The notes: generated by a model not told the origin, from the sequence alone. A DNA stretch of 64,000 nt from Actinobacteria bacterium casp-actino5 (GCA_001510385.1 LFFE01000009.1:1-64000), one strand, 5' to 3'. Numbered from the stretch's first letter, positions 44,522-55,156 are shown. Numbers and translations: made by a program.

Positions 44522-45844
44522 CTACAACTGGCCCGGACGACGTTGGAATGCCGTAATCGACTGATCCCCCATCACCAACTCGGCAGCGACAGCTGCGAAG
44601 AGCGCCGGAACAATGAAGTTTGGGCGTCCCGTCGATTCGGCAACGAACATCACGGCCGCAAGGGGAACCCGGTACCCAGCGCCAAGGAACGCCGCAATCC
44701 CGATCAAGGTGTAGAGCGAGAACCGTTCTGGGTGCACCACTTCGCCAACCGTGCGCCCAACGATTGCTCCACCGACAACGAGCGGAATAAAAACCCCACC
44801 AACACCGCCGCCGATCAGCGTTGCCGCGGAGGCAAATGACCGAATTACGAATACTGCAATGAGAAGCCAGAGCGCGATGTCAGCCTCAACGAACAACCAT
44901 TGCTCAAGCACTTCGTAACCGGCGCCAAGACTTAATGGCAAGCCAGTGAGTTCGCGCGATAACAGGACGAGGCCAACGATTGTCGCAGAGGAAACCGTCA
45001 TGCGAATTGGGAACGAACGGACAGAAAATGCTTTCGCAAAACGAATGAGCTTGGCAAATGCGCGTGCCCCGATCGCACATGCAACGCCGATCGCAAGCGC
45101 GCCGAAGAGGTCTCGCACCTCAAACTGCGGGATCGGAATGATCGTGCCGCCGAGTAGTGGAGTCGTATCGCTCAACGACACAAATGTGAAGTACCCAGTT
45201 GCGCTTGCAACAAGGGCAGGTAGCAGCATGCGACGTGCGAGGTCATCTCGGTACGGCACTTCGAGAGCAAAGATTGCTCCAGTTGCAGGCGCTTTGAAAA
45301 TTGCTGCGACTCCTGCCGCAGCACCCGCTACCAGCAACGTTCGGTGATCACTGCCGCGAAACGGTGCAGGCAACCGGCGCTGAATTTGCGAGCCAAGCGC
45401 AGAACCGCCGTATAGCGATGGACCTTCGAGACCAAGAGCACCACCCGTTCCAAGTGACGCGATTGCTGCAATAACACGGGCAACAAGTGCCCGCGGTCCA
45501 AGCCGGTACTGAGAATCGTGGAATGCATGGAGATATTCGTCAGATGTTGACCCAGATACTCCGCCACCGATGTAACGAAGAGACAGCGCCGCAACGACAA
45601 GTCCGGTCACAGGAGCGGTGAGCAACATCCACAGCGGTGCTTCAAATAAACGTTCGTAGACAGCATGCACCGCAAGGTCAAAACCACGAACAAACAAGCC
45701 GGTCACAACTCCTGTGACAGCAGCGAGCAACACCACCTCGCGCGAACGTCGCACAATTGAGCGGAACTCGTCTCGCCGCTGCGAAAACACATCAGGGCGC
45801 ACGGAACGAGCCACCCTGTTATGGATCAAGCGACTCGGCGACAC
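44522..45844 (-). CDS. ClC family chloride channel/transporter
   Basis: A 440-aa polytopic membrane protein of the ClC family. The GGGVSGSTSDEYL region corresponds to the first selectivity motif, GGALGLEGPSLYGG to the Gly-x-Glu-Gly-Pro segment with the gating glutamate (Leu replaces the usual Arg/Lys), and GGVGGVFIPLVVGGAI to the GxFxP motif. The gating glutamate is consistent with H+/Cl- exchange, but channel and exchanger cannot be told apart here. Start GTG 45844 is chosen because TATAGT, a good -10, ends 8 nt upstream. Confidence 0.92.
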   Translation of the reverse strand: MSPSRLIHNRVARSVRPDVFSQRRDEFRSIVRRSREVVLLAAVTGVVTGLFVRGFDLAVHAVYERLFEAPLWMLLTAPVTGLVVAALSLRYIGGGVSGSTSDEYLHAFHDSQYRLGPRALVARVIAAIASLGTGGALGLEGPSLYGGSALGSQIQRRLPAPFRGSDHRTLLVAGAAAGVAAIFKAPATGAIFALEVPYRDDLARRMLLPALVASATGYFTFVSLSDTTPLLGGTIIPIPQFEVRDLFGALAIGVACAIGARAFAKLIRFAKAFSVRSFPIRMTVSSATIVGLVLLSRELTGLPLSLGAGYEVLEQWLFVEADIALWLLIAVFVIRSFASAATLIGGGVGGVFIPLVVGGAIVGRTVGEVVHPERFSLYTLIGIAAFLGAGYRVPLAAVMFVAESTGRPNFIVPALFAAVAAELVMGDQSITAFQRRPGQL

Positions 45845-45852
45845 ATTCAAGC

Positions 45853-45858
45853 ACTATA
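45853..45858 (-). promoter_or_regulatory. Candidate leaderless -10 element of the ClC gene
   Basis: TATAGT on minus lies 8 nt before the GTG at 45844. It is the best match to a -10 consensus in the window. Confidence 0.5.
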
Positions 45859-45903
45859 GGAGTTCGTTAAACATTTCACCGACATTGGTGGATGCAGTGT
45901 CTG

Positions 45904-46872
45904 CTACTGCAACGATTCAACCATCTGGCGAATGCCGTCTCTCAACTGGACCTTCGGCTCCCAACCGAGGAGGTCTCGTGCCCTTGAGATGTCCGGTTGG
46001 CGAACCTTAGGGTCATCAGATGGAAGCGGAAGGTACTCGATTGAGAGGTCTGCACCGAGCACCTCAGCGATGACATCAGCAAGTTCACGAATGGTGAACT
46101 CGTTCGGATTACCGATATTCACCGGTCTAACAACATCAGACTGCAACAGCCTCACAATGCCATCGACTTCGTCGGTGACATAACAGAAACTTCTGGTTTG
46201 GCTTCCGTCACCGTAAATGGTCAATGGCTTGCCGGCTAGCGACTGGTGAACCATATTCGTAACTACTCGTCCATCGTCTGGCTGCATGCGCGGCCCATAG
46301 GTATTGAAAATACGAACGATGCGAGCATCAAGTCCAGCTGATCGTTGATGTGCGGCGACAAGGGCCTCAGAAAAACGTTTCGCCTCGTCGTAGACCGAGC
46401 GCTCCCCAATTGGGTTGACGTTGCCCCAATAGGTTTCAACTTGAGGGTGCTCCAGCGGATCTCCGTAGACCTCGCTCGTTGATGCCATGAGAAACCGCGC
46501 ACTACACGACACTGCGTAATTAATCAGATTCCACGTGCCCGTTGACCCAACGGCAAGAGTGTCGAGTGGCCGCTGCAGATAGGCCGGAGGCGAAGCTGGG
46601 CTCGCAAAGTTAAGAACTGCAGAAACGTCGTGCGGGTCAACCACATCGGTCAGTTGCTCAATGGCGCTCGGCAAAACGATGTCACCTTCGACGAATGTGA
46701 AGCCATCAGTTGCTGACAGATGCGAAAGATTTCCCGAGTCTCCTGTCGAAAGATCATCAACTGCGACCACTTGGTACCCGTCGGTAAGCAGCCGCTCACA
46801 AAGATGCGACCCGATGAACCCGGCGCCACCTGCAACGACAACGACCGAACCCTCTGGGAGCGAGGTCATCAT
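45904..46872 (-). CDS. UDP-glucuronate decarboxylase (UDP-xylose synthase)
   Basis: A 322-aa extended SDR enzyme converting UDP-glucuronate to UDP-xylose. The NAD loop is [19 protein letters not shown], and the family traits include [53 protein letters not shown] (catalytic YxxxK) and [16 protein letters not shown]. It overlaps ugd by 4 nt, so the two enzymes give UDP-glucose to UDP-xylose in two steps. No glycosyltransferase gene is in the window. Confidence 0.94.
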   Translation of the reverse strand: MMTSLPEGSVVVVAGGAGFIGSHLCERLLTDGYQVVAVDDLSTGDSGNLSHLSATDGFTFVEGDIVLPSAIEQLTDVVDPHDVSAVLNFASPASPPAYLQRPLDTLAVGSTGTWNLINYAVSCSARFLMASTSEVYGDPLEHPQVETYWGNVNPIGERSVYDEAKRFSEALVAAHQRSAGLDARIVRIFNTYGPRMQPDDGRVVTNMVHQSLAGKPLTIYGDGSQTRSFCYVTDEVDGIVRLLQSDVVRPVNIGNPNEFTIRELADVIAEVLGADLSIEYLPLPSDDPKVRQPDISRARDLLGWEPKVQLRDGIRQMVESLQ

Positions 46873-48176
46873 GGCCGGCCGACACAGTCGTAGTTGAGCC
46901 CTACAGCTCGCACAGAACGCGGGTCGAGCAAGTTTCGTGTATCTACAACTGATGAGCCTGCAAGGAGGGCCGCTGCCTGGGCGAGGTCAAGTGACGTGAA
47001 TTCTGGCCATTCGGTAAGGATGACGAGGACGTCTCCCCCGCGCATCGCATCCTCAATCGACTGCCGAACGTCAATGCCATCCAGGAACGACTGCTGCAGC
47101 TTGCTGAGGGTTCCCACAGTGGTCGGGTCATAGGCCTTTACCATCGCCCCGAGTTGTCGCAAACGACGAATTACACTGAGACTTGGAGAGTCACGTAAAT
47201 CATCGGTGCCAGCCTTAAACGTAAGTCCGAGCACTGAGATCGTTGTTCCAGAGAGATCGTTCTTGCCCGCCGCATGTTGCACCTTGCGAACCATTCGCTC
47301 ACGCTGCTCAGTATTGACTTCGATGACGCCGCGCATCATCGAAAAGTCATAGCCATGGCTCGCTGCAACGTGAACCAAGGCATGTGAATCTTTCGGGAAA
47401 CAACTTCCTCCCCAACCCGGCCCAGGTCGTAAGAATTCGCGTCCAATTCGACGGTCGGAGCCAATACCTTCGACAACATCAACCACATCAGCGCCAACTG
47501 CTTCGCACATTGCGGCGACCGCATTGACGAAGGAAATCTTCATCGCAAGAAAGCCGTTCGCCGCGTACTTGATGGTCTCAGCAGAGGCGGCGTCGGTAAT
47601 GATGATTTGGGTATCGATTGATGAGTACAGAGCCGCAACTTGTTCGGCAGCGCGGCGGTCATCTGCTCCAACAACTACTCGATCTGGATGAAGGAAATCA
47701 TTGACTGCAGTTCCCTCGCGCAGGAACTCTGGGTGCGAGACGACGGCGACATCCGGTCGTTGAATAACTTCGTCCACCACGATGGTGGTCCCGACGGGCA
47801 CTGTTGACTTATTGACGACAATGGCGCCCTTGCGAAGAACGGGTCCAATCTCTGCACTCGCCGCCTTGATATACGTGAGGTCGGCAGAACCATCATCATC
47901 TTGTGGTGTTGGCACGCACAGGAACACAATGTCGCAACGCTCGGCAACTTCAGTCGCACCAGCCACAAATTCAAGTCGGCCAGCTGAAATTCCTTCAGCG
48001 ACGATCTCGCTGAGGCCCTCCTCCACGATGGGAATTTCACCCTTGCGCAACCTGTCGATCTTCTCGACGTCAACATCGCCACACACGACTGTGTGCCCGA
48101 TGTGGGCAAGGCATGCTCCGGTGGTGAGACCGACATAGCCGACTCCCACAACTCCAATCACTGGCGAATTACTCAT
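46869..48176 (-). CDS. ugd: UDP-glucose 6-dehydrogenase
   Basis: A 435-aa NAD-dependent dehydrogenase making UDP-glucuronate from UDP-glucose. [21 protein letters not shown] is the NAD-binding start, [12 protein letters not shown] the linker, [15 protein letters not shown] the helix and [16 protein letters not shown] the catalytic Cys loop. The start is ATG 48176; a TTG 9 nt further upstream is possible. It is the first gene of the pair with the UDP-xylose synthase, overlapping it by 4 nt. Confidence 0.96.
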   Translation of the reverse strand: MSNSPVIGVVGVGYVGLTTGACLAHIGHTVVCGDVDVEKIDRLRKGEIPIVEEGLSEIVAEGISAGRLEFVAGATEVAERCDIVFLCVPTPQDDDGSADLTYIKAASAEIGPVLRKGAIVVNKSTVPVGTTIVVDEVIQRPDVAVVSHPEFLREGTAVNDFLHPDRVVVGADDRRAAEQVAALYSSIDTQIIITDAASAETIKYAANGFLAMKISFVNAVAAMCEAVGADVVDVVEGIGSDRRIGREFLRPGPGWGGSCFPKDSHALVHVAASHGYDFSMMRGVIEVNTEQRERMVRKVQHAAGKNDLSGTTISVLGLTFKAGTDDLRDSPSLSVIRRLRQLGAMVKAYDPTTVGTLSKLQQSFLDGIDVRQSIEDAMRGGDVLVILTEWPEFTSLDLAQAAALLAGSSVVDTRNLLDPRSVRAVGLNYDCVGRP

Positions 48177-48264
48177 TGTGGTCAATTTCTCTTGTCCTCA
48201 ACTCGAAGGCGTCACACCTCTGGCTCGTGATGGGAAGTGCGCCCCATGAGACTAACTGGGAAAC

Positions 48265-48270
48265 TAGGGT
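48265..48270 (+). promoter_or_regulatory. Candidate leaderless -10 element of the MscS operon
   Basis: TAGGGT lies 7 nt before the GTG at 48278. Confidence 0.45.
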
Positions 48271-48277
48271 CAACATC

Positions 48278-49300
48278 GTGATGACAGTTCTCAGCGCACC
48301 GCTTCAAACCAGCGTCGATACCGCCTGCCCAGACGGAGGGGCGATCTGTACTTGGGTGTACGACATCTCTGGTGGAAGCGATCGTCTCGCGCAGTTTTCG
48401 GAGTGGTTTCTTGACCGGCCAATCAGATTTCTGGCCGTCATTCTTGGTGCGTGGCTGCTCTCGAAAGTTCTTCGCCGGTCAATCCGGAAAGTTGTTACCC
48501 ACATCGTTACCGCTGATCGCTCCTCGACATTGCAGCGCTTAGACCGACTCGGCGTTCCAATTTCTGGTCTTGTCGAACCCGAAGAGGATCCAATCGTTGT
48601 TGAACGCCGCCATGCCCGAGCACTTTCGATTTCAAACGTTCTCGGATCAGCAGTGTCAGTTGCAGTGTGGAGCATTGGTTTCACGACTGCCCTTGGAACA
48701 GTCGGTATCAACCTCGGACCGCTCATTGCCGGTGCGGGAATCGCTGGTGTTGCGCTTGGTTTCGGCGCTCAAAGCCTGGTGCAAGATTGCATTGCTGGAC
48801 TGTTCATGTTGCTCGAGGACCAGTACGGAATCGGGGATGTCATCGATCTCGGTGAGGCGGTTGGGGTCGTCGAAGAAGTCACCCTTCGCACAACTGTCCT
48901 GCGATCCCTCAATGGCACCGTGTGGCATGTCCCAAATGGCCAAGTGTCCAGAGTAGGCAATCTCAGCCAACTCTGGTCGGTCGCGGTCATTGATATTGAT
49001 GTTGCCTATGACAGCGACCTTGCTGAAGTTCGGTCCATTCTCAATGAGGCCGTCTCAGAGGTTTGTGCTCGCGAGGAGTTCACCGAATCTGTGCTCGAAC
49101 CCCCTGTCGTGCTCGGCGTTGAGTCACTCGGCGCAGATGGCATCACCCTTCGCGTCACCATCAAGGTAGACCCAGGCGACCAGTGGTCAATTCAACGCGC
49201 CGTCCGCGAGCACGTCAAAGTTGTTTTCGACCGGCATCAGATTGAGATTCCGTTCCCGCAACGCACAGTGTGGGTTCGCAACGAGGGCGAGATCTCCTAA
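48278..49300 (+). CDS. MscS family mechanosensitive channel
   Basis: A 340-aa small-conductance mechanosensitive channel. The pore helix GPLIAGAGIAGVALGFGAQSLVQDCIAGLFM, given here in parts (LIAGAGIAGVALGFGAQ and LVQDCIAGLFMLLEDQ), is followed by the beta domain (YGIGDVIDLGEAVGVVEEVT) and the vestibule part (GTVWHVPNGQVSRVGNLSQ). About three hydrophobic segments precede it. It should protect against osmotic downshock. Start GTG 48278 is chosen over ATG 48281 from TAGGGT with a 7-nt gap. It starts 2 nt before the next membrane-protein gene in the operon. Confidence 0.93.
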   Translation: MMTVLSAPLQTSVDTACPDGGAICTWVYDISGGSDRLAQFSEWFLDRPIRFLAVILGAWLLSKVLRRSIRKVVTHIVTADRSSTLQRLDRLGVPISGLVEPEEDPIVVERRHARALSISNVLGSAVSVAVWSIGFTTALGTVGINLGPLIAGAGIAGVALGFGAQSLVQDCIAGLFMLLEDQYGIGDVIDLGEAVGVVEEVTLRTTVLRSLNGTVWHVPNGQVSRVGNLSQLWSVAVIDIDVAYDSDLAEVRSILNEAVSEVCAREEFTESVLEPPVVLGVESLGADGITLRVTIKVDPGDQWSIQRAVREHVKVVFDRHQIEIPFPQRTVWVRNEGEIS

Positions 49301-49302
49301 CA

Positions 49303-50775
49303 ATGTCGGCGCCATTGCTGTGGGGAGTAGCGGTACTGCTCGGAGCGTTTCGGCTCATCTGGTGGCTTGGGGCAAACGACCACATCTTGTGCGGGTCGCC
49401 CAAATCACATCCAAGCGACGAACACGACGTCGAACATTGCCCTCCTGCCCTCGCTGCGTTTGCACTAGTGGGCGCTGACAGCGGAACATGCTTCCTCCCT
49501 GTTCAGGCCGCCACAGCAGCGGTAGCTGATCTCGTCCAGCGTGACGTCCTTCATGCAACCACCGATGGAGACATCGCAACAATTTCGCTTGGGAACGCCA
49601 CCGAACTCAGCGGAGATGATGCTTTGCTCGTGCACATGCTGCAGACCCGGATGAGCGAATCTGACAGTGTTTCAGAAGGTGTTGGCTCCGGAACCCTGGC
49701 CCACCACCCACCCGGCCAAGTGTGGTGGTTGCGTTACCGAAGAGCTATAACTCTGCGATCACGCAATCTTGGCCTCACGCAACCACGCCCGTTTCTCCAA
49801 ATCTTCTTCGGTATTTCGGGCATCGCTGCGGCAATTGGCCTCGCTGGTCTCTTTATTGCGCTTCGGTCACTTATTCGAGCGATGACTGCGCTCGACCCGT
49901 TTGAACTCAACCTCTGGTGGCTCATCCTTGGTGGAGTCGGCATTCGCCTTGCGTTAGACGCGTTTCGCACAGGAATAGAGCGCTCTGACGTGCTGACCGC
50001 AACCGGTCGTCACTACGCAGTGCGCTTAAGTCACTTGCGAGATCGACTCGTCGAGACTGTTGGTCTCGTCGATGGCATTGGAGACTCACGCGATATTGCT
50101 CACGCAATTGCCCTGGGAATACCCACGCGGGCAACTCGGCAAATTCCGCTGTTCTCCCCACACGATGAGCACCTGATTTGGTCATCCTCTGGTGACTCAG
50201 TACGACTCAGTCGGGTTAGACGTGACTGGCGCCCAGGCGAAGGCACGCGGCCCCCTGTGGCCATTACCGCCGGACTCTCTACCGCCGTCATCGCTCTCGT
50301 CGTTCGTCGTGCGGTACATGCAATCTCAGCACGTGACTGGTTGACCTCCCTCTCTGCCGACAGCCCTGCCGCCGTCGGCGACCTCGAGCGATTGCTCTCG
50401 ATTGGTGGCCAGGCAGCTCTTCTGGTCGTGTTTGGAGGAATCTGTCTCGCCGTTGCAGGATTCATCGACGTCTTCGCTCGCAGAACCTTCCATGGCACAG
50501 TGATTGACGTTCGGCTACCTGAGTCGCAAACGATGGCCCAGAAACTTCAAGAATTTCTCACTGGCGCGGGCCACGATGGAGTGGCCATCGTCGAGGTCAC
50601 ACTTGATCTCAACGACTCTCATAGGCCGTGCACCATCGTTGTTGATGCCAATGCGGCAGCGCCTATCGGATCTCAGGTTGCCGTTGAGCAGACCCTGCTC
50701 CTTCGTAGGGTGAGGTCGGTCGCTCCTCGGGGAACGTCAGGGGCACACCTATCTGGCTCTACGCTGAGCAGATGA
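49303..50775 (+). CDS. Multi-pass membrane protein (DUF2207-like C-terminus?)
   Basis: A 490-aa protein with about six hydrophobic segments. An early helix (PLLWGVAVLLGAFRLIWWLG) precedes a long cytoplasmic domain with HCPPALAAFALVGAD and VQAATAAVADLVQRDVLHAT, a pattern that resembles the DUF2207 catalytic-like domain only loosely. Two hydrophobic pairs follow near residues 170-215 and 300-385. No function is known. The gene starts 2 nt after MscS and overlaps thrH by 4 nt, so the three are one operon. Confidence 0.75.
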   Translation: MSAPLLWGVAVLLGAFRLIWWLGANDHILCGSPKSHPSDEHDVEHCPPALAAFALVGADSGTCFLPVQAATAAVADLVQRDVLHATTDGDIATISLGNATELSGDDALLVHMLQTRMSESDSVSEGVGSGTLAHHPPGQVWWLRYRRAITLRSRNLGLTQPRPFLQIFFGISGIAAAIGLAGLFIALRSLIRAMTALDPFELNLWWLILGGVGIRLALDAFRTGIERSDVLTATGRHYAVRLSHLRDRLVETVGLVDGIGDSRDIAHAIALGIPTRATRQIPLFSPHDEHLIWSSSGDSVRLSRVRRDWRPGEGTRPPVAITAGLSTAVIALVVRRAVHAISARDWLTSLSADSPAAVGDLERLLSIGGQAALLVVFGGICLAVAGFIDVFARRTFHGTVIDVRLPESQTMAQKLQEFLTGAGHDGVAIVEVTLDLNDSHRPCTIVVDANAAAPIGSQVAVEQTLLLRRVRSVAPRGTSGAHLSGSTLSR

Positions 50776-51395
50776 CTCAGCATCGCCAGCAGATCGTCAC
50801 CCTCGACTTGGAAGGTGTGCTCGTTCCGGAAATTTGGGTTGCTGTTGCCGAGCGAACAGGCATCGAAGAACTTCGACGCACGACCCGCGATGAACCTGAC
50901 TATGACGTCCTCATGCGGCAACGACTAGGTCTACTCGACATACATGGCTTGACGATGTCGACGATTCAAGATGTCATTTCAACGCTGTCTCCCCTCGACG
51001 GCGCGAAAGATTTTCTCGATGAGTTACGCGCAGAATTTCAGGTGCTCATCCTGTCAGACACCTTTGAGCAATTTGCCCAGCCACTCATGCGTCAACTTGG
51101 GTGGCCCACCATTTGGTGTCATCAACTGCTCACCGCCGATGACAAGATCATTGATTATCGACTTCGAATCGACGATCAAAAACGCAAAGCAGTTAACGCA
51201 TTGAAGTCGCTTGAGTTCACCGTCGTTGCAGCAGGCGACTCATACAACGACACAACAATGCTGGGCGCAGCGCACGCTGGATTCCTGTTTCGGGCGCCTC
51301 AAAACGTTCGGGAGGAATTCGACTTTCCTGCAATCGACGAGTACGCCGAACTGCTGGGTGGTATTCGAGCGGCATTTGCAGCGATAGGCAGTTAG
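50772..51395 (+). CDS. thrH: Phosphoserine phosphatase/homoserine phosphotransferase ThrH
   Basis: A 207-aa HAD-superfamily enzyme. TLDLEGVLVPEIWVAVAERTGI contains the nucleophile Asp followed by Glu instead of the usual second Asp; this DLEGVLVPEIW signature is diagnostic of ThrH. Further motifs are LSDTFEQFAQPLMRQLG (motif II Ser) and AGDSYNDTTMLGAAHAG (motif IV). ThrH dephosphorylates phosphoserine and can transfer the phosphate to homoserine. It is the last gene of the MscS-membrane protein-thrH operon, overlapping the upstream gene by 4 nt. Confidence 0.95.
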   Translation: MTQHRQQIVTLDLEGVLVPEIWVAVAERTGIEELRRTTRDEPDYDVLMRQRLGLLDIHGLTMSTIQDVISTLSPLDGAKDFLDELRAEFQVLILSDTFEQFAQPLMRQLGWPTIWCHQLLTADDKIIDYRLRIDDQKRKAVNALKSLEFTVVAAGDSYNDTTMLGAAHAGFLFRAPQNVREEFDFPAIDEYAELLGGIRAAFAAIGS

Positions 51396-51427
51396 TTCCC
51401 AACCCAAGTTGCACGGGCCGCAAAGCG

Positions 51428-51433
51428 TAACCT
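51428..51433 (+). promoter_or_regulatory. Candidate leaderless -10 element
   Basis: TAACCT lies 6 nt before the GTG at 51440 of the EamA transporter gene. Confidence 0.45.
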
Positions 51434-51439
51434 GCCCAG

Positions 51440-52423
51440 GTGCCGTCAGCCACGGGATCTCCTCCCACACCATCGCAGTCTCTCGGAAGTGGCCTCATTG
51501 GCGCAGCGATCGCAGTCTCTGCTTGGGGATCGTCAGGGGTCATCGTCAAAGCAGTCGACCTCGACCCCGTTGCCATCTCCTTCTACCGGTTTACGGTGTA
51601 CTCGCTCGCAATTTACGTTGTGTTACGAATTCGCGGGACCACACCAACGCTGTCTGTTCTGAAGCATTCTGCTGCCGGTGGTATCTCGCTTGGCGTTGAT
51701 GTCGTGCTGTTTTTCACTGCCGTGAAAACCACAACGGTTGTCAATGCGACAACCATTGGTGCCCTGCAACCAATCATCATTCTCGCAATTGCGTCGCGGT
51801 TCTTTGGAGAACGGATTCGCCTACGCGAAGTCGTTGCTGCGCTTGCAGCCATCGCAGGGGTGATCATCGTAGTTACCCAGTCGTCCGGGAGCCCAGAATG
51901 GAATGGAGCGGGCGATCTTGCGGCGCTTGGCGCACTGTTTGCGTGGACGGGTTACCTCGTCATGTCAAAGCGATCTGCCGGAGTACTGACATCGACCGAG
52001 TACACCCTTGGAACAGGGTTCTGGACCGCTCTCGTCGCCCTGCCAGTCGGTTTCGCTGCCGGTCAAGACATGTCGCTCCCAAATCCGAGACAGTGGGTGG
52101 TCCTACTTATTCTCGTCATCATCGGTGGACTGCTCGGCCATTCGCTCATGAACTGGTCGCTCACTCGAATACCGCTATGGCTTGTTTCGACACTCTCATT
52201 GCTGATCCCAATCGTGTCATCGCTGACCGCTTGGGCCGCTTTGGGCGAGTCGCTGACTTCGCTTCAGCTTGCCGCCATGGGATTTGTCGTCATTGCACTC
52301 TCAGTCATCGTGACCTCTCAACGAAATCCCACACCGGCTCCACCACCGACTGCTCCGCTAGCCTCACTAGTAACGGATTCACCAGAAGGTGAATCATCGC
52401 CAACACCGCCCCCTAGCTCTTGA
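51440..52423 (+). CDS. EamA/DMT family transporter
   Basis: A 327-aa protein with about ten hydrophobic helices in two repeats, as in drug/metabolite transporters. Visible blocks are WGSSGVIVKAVDLDPVAISFYRFTVY, quoted in parts (WGSSGVIVKAV and YRFTVYSLAIYVVLR), TIGALQPIIILAIASRFFGE and, in the second half, LSLLIPIVSSLTAWAALGES. The C-terminus is Pro/Ser-rich and cytoplasmic. Substrate unknown; family members export amino acids and metabolites. GTG 51440 has TAACCT 6 nt upstream. Confidence 0.92.
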   Translation: MPSATGSPPTPSQSLGSGLIGAAIAVSAWGSSGVIVKAVDLDPVAISFYRFTVYSLAIYVVLRIRGTTPTLSVLKHSAAGGISLGVDVVLFFTAVKTTTVVNATTIGALQPIIILAIASRFFGERIRLREVVAALAAIAGVIIVVTQSSGSPEWNGAGDLAALGALFAWTGYLVMSKRSAGVLTSTEYTLGTGFWTALVALPVGFAAGQDMSLPNPRQWVVLLILVIIGGLLGHSLMNWSLTRIPLWLVSTLSLLIPIVSSLTAWAALGESLTSLQLAAMGFVVIALSVIVTSQRNPTPAPPPTAPLASLVTDSPEGESSPTPPPSS

Positions 52424-52441
52424 TATTCGGAGAAATACAAC

Positions 52442-54676
52442 ATGTCTGACCAACCTGCAGCAATCGATTACACCTTCACCGATGAGGCTCCCGCTCTCGC
52501 CACCTATTCGCTGCTTCCGATTGTCCGAGCGTTCGCAGGTGTGGCAGGAATTGATGTGACCTCGTCAGACATCTCGCTGTCTGGTCGCATTATTGCCGTG
52601 TTCCCCGAACGTCTCAGCGAGGATCAGCGCATTCCTGACCATCTCGGGCTCCTCGGCGATCTCACAGCAGACCCAACTGCGAACATCATCAAGTTGCCGA
52701 ACATTTCAGCATCAGTTCCTCAGCTGAAGGCAGCGATTGCAGAGCTGCAAGCAAAGGGTTACGACATCCCAGACCATCCCGATAACCCATCCACAGATGA
52801 GGAGCGTGAAATTCGCGCAAGGTTTGACAGAGTGAAGGGCTCAGCGGTGAATCCAGTTCTCCGCGAAGGCAACTCCGACCGTCGTGCGCCAAAAGCCGTT
52901 AAGGACTATGCCCGCAGCCACCCTCACTCAATGGGAGCATGGAGTAACAACTCTGAGAGCCATGTGGCGACGATGTCTGAGGGCGACTTCCGGTCAAACG
53001 AACAGTCCGTCACGATTGCGGCTGACACATCATTACGAATTGAGCATGAAACCATTGACGGCAACGTTTCTGTCCTTAAAGACAGCGTTGCAGTTCTTGC
53101 TGGCGAAATTGTTGACAGCACATTTATGGATGTTGCAGCACTTCGCGCCTTCCTCAATGACCAGATCGAAGATGCTCGCTCATCCGGCGCGCTGTTCTCC
53201 CTCCATATGAAGGCAACCATGATGAAGGTTTCTGACCCCATCATCTTCGGCCACGCTATCCGAGCATTCTTCGCTGACACCTTCGCCGATTTTGGTGATG
53301 TTCTCGAGAACGCCGGCGCGAATCCGAATAATGGTCTGGGTTCAGTTCTCAGCTCATTAGGCACGCTGTCGTCTGAACAGCGCGAACGAATCGAGCAGTC
53401 CATTGCCGCTGGAATTTCAAATGGTCCTGCTCTTGCGATGGTGGACTCAGACAAGGGCATTACCAACCTTCACGTTCCAAGCGATGTCATCGTCGATGCC
53501 TCAATGCCAGCGATGATTCGTACTTCTGGCCAGATGTGGAACAGCGATGGAGATCAGCAAGATGCAAAAGCCGTCATTCCTGATTCGAGCTATGCCGGTG
53601 TGTACCAGGTCGTCATCGACGATTGCCGTGAACATGGCGCCTACGACCCATCAACGATGGGATCTGTACCAAATGTAGGGCTTATGGCTCAAAAGGCCGA
53701 GGAATACGGATCACACGACAAGACGTTTGAAATCGCATCAGCTGGAACGGTTCGTGTTGTCGACTCAGCTGGAACCGTATTGATGTCGCATCAGGTGAAC
53801 GCCGGCGATATTTGGCGAATGTGTTCCGTCAAAGACCTTCCCATTCGTGACTGGGTGAAACTTGCCGTTGGCCGAGCCCGTGCGACAGGCGCTCCCGCAG
53901 TGTTCTGGCTTGATGAATCGCGTGCACATGACCGAGAACTCATCGCAAAGGCCCGGAGCTACCTCAACGACCATGACACCAGTGGTCTCCAGATTGAGAT
54001 CATGTCGCCAGTTGAGGCCACAAAGTTCTCGGTCGAGCGCATTCGGCGCGGCGAAGACACCATCTCGGTCACGGGCAATGTCCTTCGCGACTATCTCACT
54101 GACCTCTTCCCAATTCTTGAACTCGGCACGAGCGCCAAGATGCTCTCGATTGTTCCGCTGATGAACGGCGGTGGATTGTTCGAGACCGGTGCCGGCGGCT
54201 CGGCTCCAAAGCACGTGCAGCAGTTCGAAGCAGAAAATTACTTGCGTTGGGACTCGCTTGGAGAGTTCCTCGCCTTGGCAGTTTCGTTTGAACACCTTGC
54301 TTCCGTTACTGGAAATGCGAAGGCCGCAGTGCTTGCCTCAACACTTGATACGGCAACCGGGCAGGTTCTTGAACATGATCGCAGCCCAGCCCGTCGAGTT
54401 GGAGGCCTCGATAATCGCGGAAGCCATTTCTATCTCGCGCTGTATTGGGCACAAGCGCTCGCTGCGCAATCCAATGATGCCGACCTTGCCTCATCTTTTG
54501 CTCCCCTGGCTGACGCACTTTCCGCAGGTGAAGACCAGATCGTCGCCGAACTCGTTGCCGTCCAGGGATCTCCTTGCGACGTTGGTGGCTACTACCGGCC
54601 AAATGATGACCTCGCGAGCGCAGCGATGCGCCCGAGCGAGACATTCAACAACGCCCTTGCCTTGCTGAATTCTTGA
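52442..54676 (+). CDS. Monomeric NADP-dependent isocitrate dehydrogenase
   Basis: A 744-aa TCA cycle enzyme of the monomeric IDH-II type found in actinobacteria and some proteobacteria. [20 protein letters not shown] at the N-terminus, [17 protein letters not shown] (with the substrate serine), [10 protein letters not shown], and later [11 protein letters not shown]-like and [15 protein letters not shown] match the family. The length of about 740 residues is diagnostic. GGAG lies 9 nt before the ATG, giving a ribosome site. It stands alone between the transporter and a convergent F420-type gene. Confidence 0.96.
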   Translation: MSDQPAAIDYTFTDEAPALATYSLLPIVRAFAGVAGIDVTSSDISLSGRIIAVFPERLSEDQRIPDHLGLLGDLTADPTANIIKLPNISASVPQLKAAIAELQAKGYDIPDHPDNPSTDEEREIRARFDRVKGSAVNPVLREGNSDRRAPKAVKDYARSHPHSMGAWSNNSESHVATMSEGDFRSNEQSVTIAADTSLRIEHETIDGNVSVLKDSVAVLAGEIVDSTFMDVAALRAFLNDQIEDARSSGALFSLHMKATMMKVSDPIIFGHAIRAFFADTFADFGDVLENAGANPNNGLGSVLSSLGTLSSEQRERIEQSIAAGISNGPALAMVDSDKGITNLHVPSDVIVDASMPAMIRTSGQMWNSDGDQQDAKAVIPDSSYAGVYQVVIDDCREHGAYDPSTMGSVPNVGLMAQKAEEYGSHDKTFEIASAGTVRVVDSAGTVLMSHQVNAGDIWRMCSVKDLPIRDWVKLAVGRARATGAPAVFWLDESRAHDRELIAKARSYLNDHDTSGLQIEIMSPVEATKFSVERIRRGEDTISVTGNVLRDYLTDLFPILELGTSAKMLSIVPLMNGGGLFETGAGGSAPKHVQQFEAENYLRWDSLGEFLALAVSFEHLASVTGNAKAAVLASTLDTATGQVLEHDRSPARRVGGLDNRGSHFYLALYWAQALAAQSNDADLASSFAPLADALSAGEDQIVAELVAVQGSPCDVGGYYRPNDDLASAAMRPSETFNNALALLNS

Positions 54677-54703
54677 TGTCTTGTTGCTGGGTCGGTTGCT
54701 GCG

Positions 54704-55150
54704 TCAGCTTGCCGGCTCAGCAACGAATACCGGGATGACTCGATTCGCCTCAGCAGCTTTCGTTTCGTACTCAAGGAATGGCGCAAATACGTTGGCGGAG
54801 CGTTCCCACCACTCCGCACGCTCATCACCGCTAATCTCTCGGACCGTATAGGCGCTCGGCGCCGAACCATCTTGAATCATCACCGATGGGTCCGTGAGCA
54901 GGTTGTGGTACCAGCCTGGGTGTGTTGGTGCACCACCCTTTGACGCTACGAGCGCATATTTCCCCTCGTGCTCAACCCGCATCAATGCGATTTTGCGAGT
55001 TGCCCCCGTCTTAGAACCAGTCATGGTGACAATGATCACTGGAATGCCGGTGTCACGAAGAGTATTTGCTCGCGTGCCGCCTGAGGCTTCGTACTCTGCG
55101 ACTTGATCGGCAACCCATTGCATCGTGCTCGGTATGTAGTTATCGCTCAT
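54704..55150 (-). CDS. F420-dependent nitroreductase family protein (Ddn type)
   Basis: A 148-aa split-barrel protein of the deazaflavin-dependent oxidoreductase group (DUF385), related to mycobacterial Ddn. IVTMTGSKTGATRKIALMRV is the diagnostic F420-binding segment, with YALVASKGGAPTHPGWYHNL following. Such enzymes reduce quinones or nitro compounds with F420H2. ATG 55150 has TAGTCT 6 nt upstream. It is last before the D-glycerate dehydrogenase gene on the same strand. Confidence 0.94.
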   Translation of the reverse strand: MSDNYIPSTMQWVADQVAEYEASGGTRANTLRDTGIPVIIVTMTGSKTGATRKIALMRVEHEGKYALVASKGGAPTHPGWYHNLLTDPSVMIQDGSAPSAYTVREISGDERAEWWERSANVFAPFLEYETKAAEANRVIPVFVAEPAS

Positions 55151-55156
55151 TTCTCG

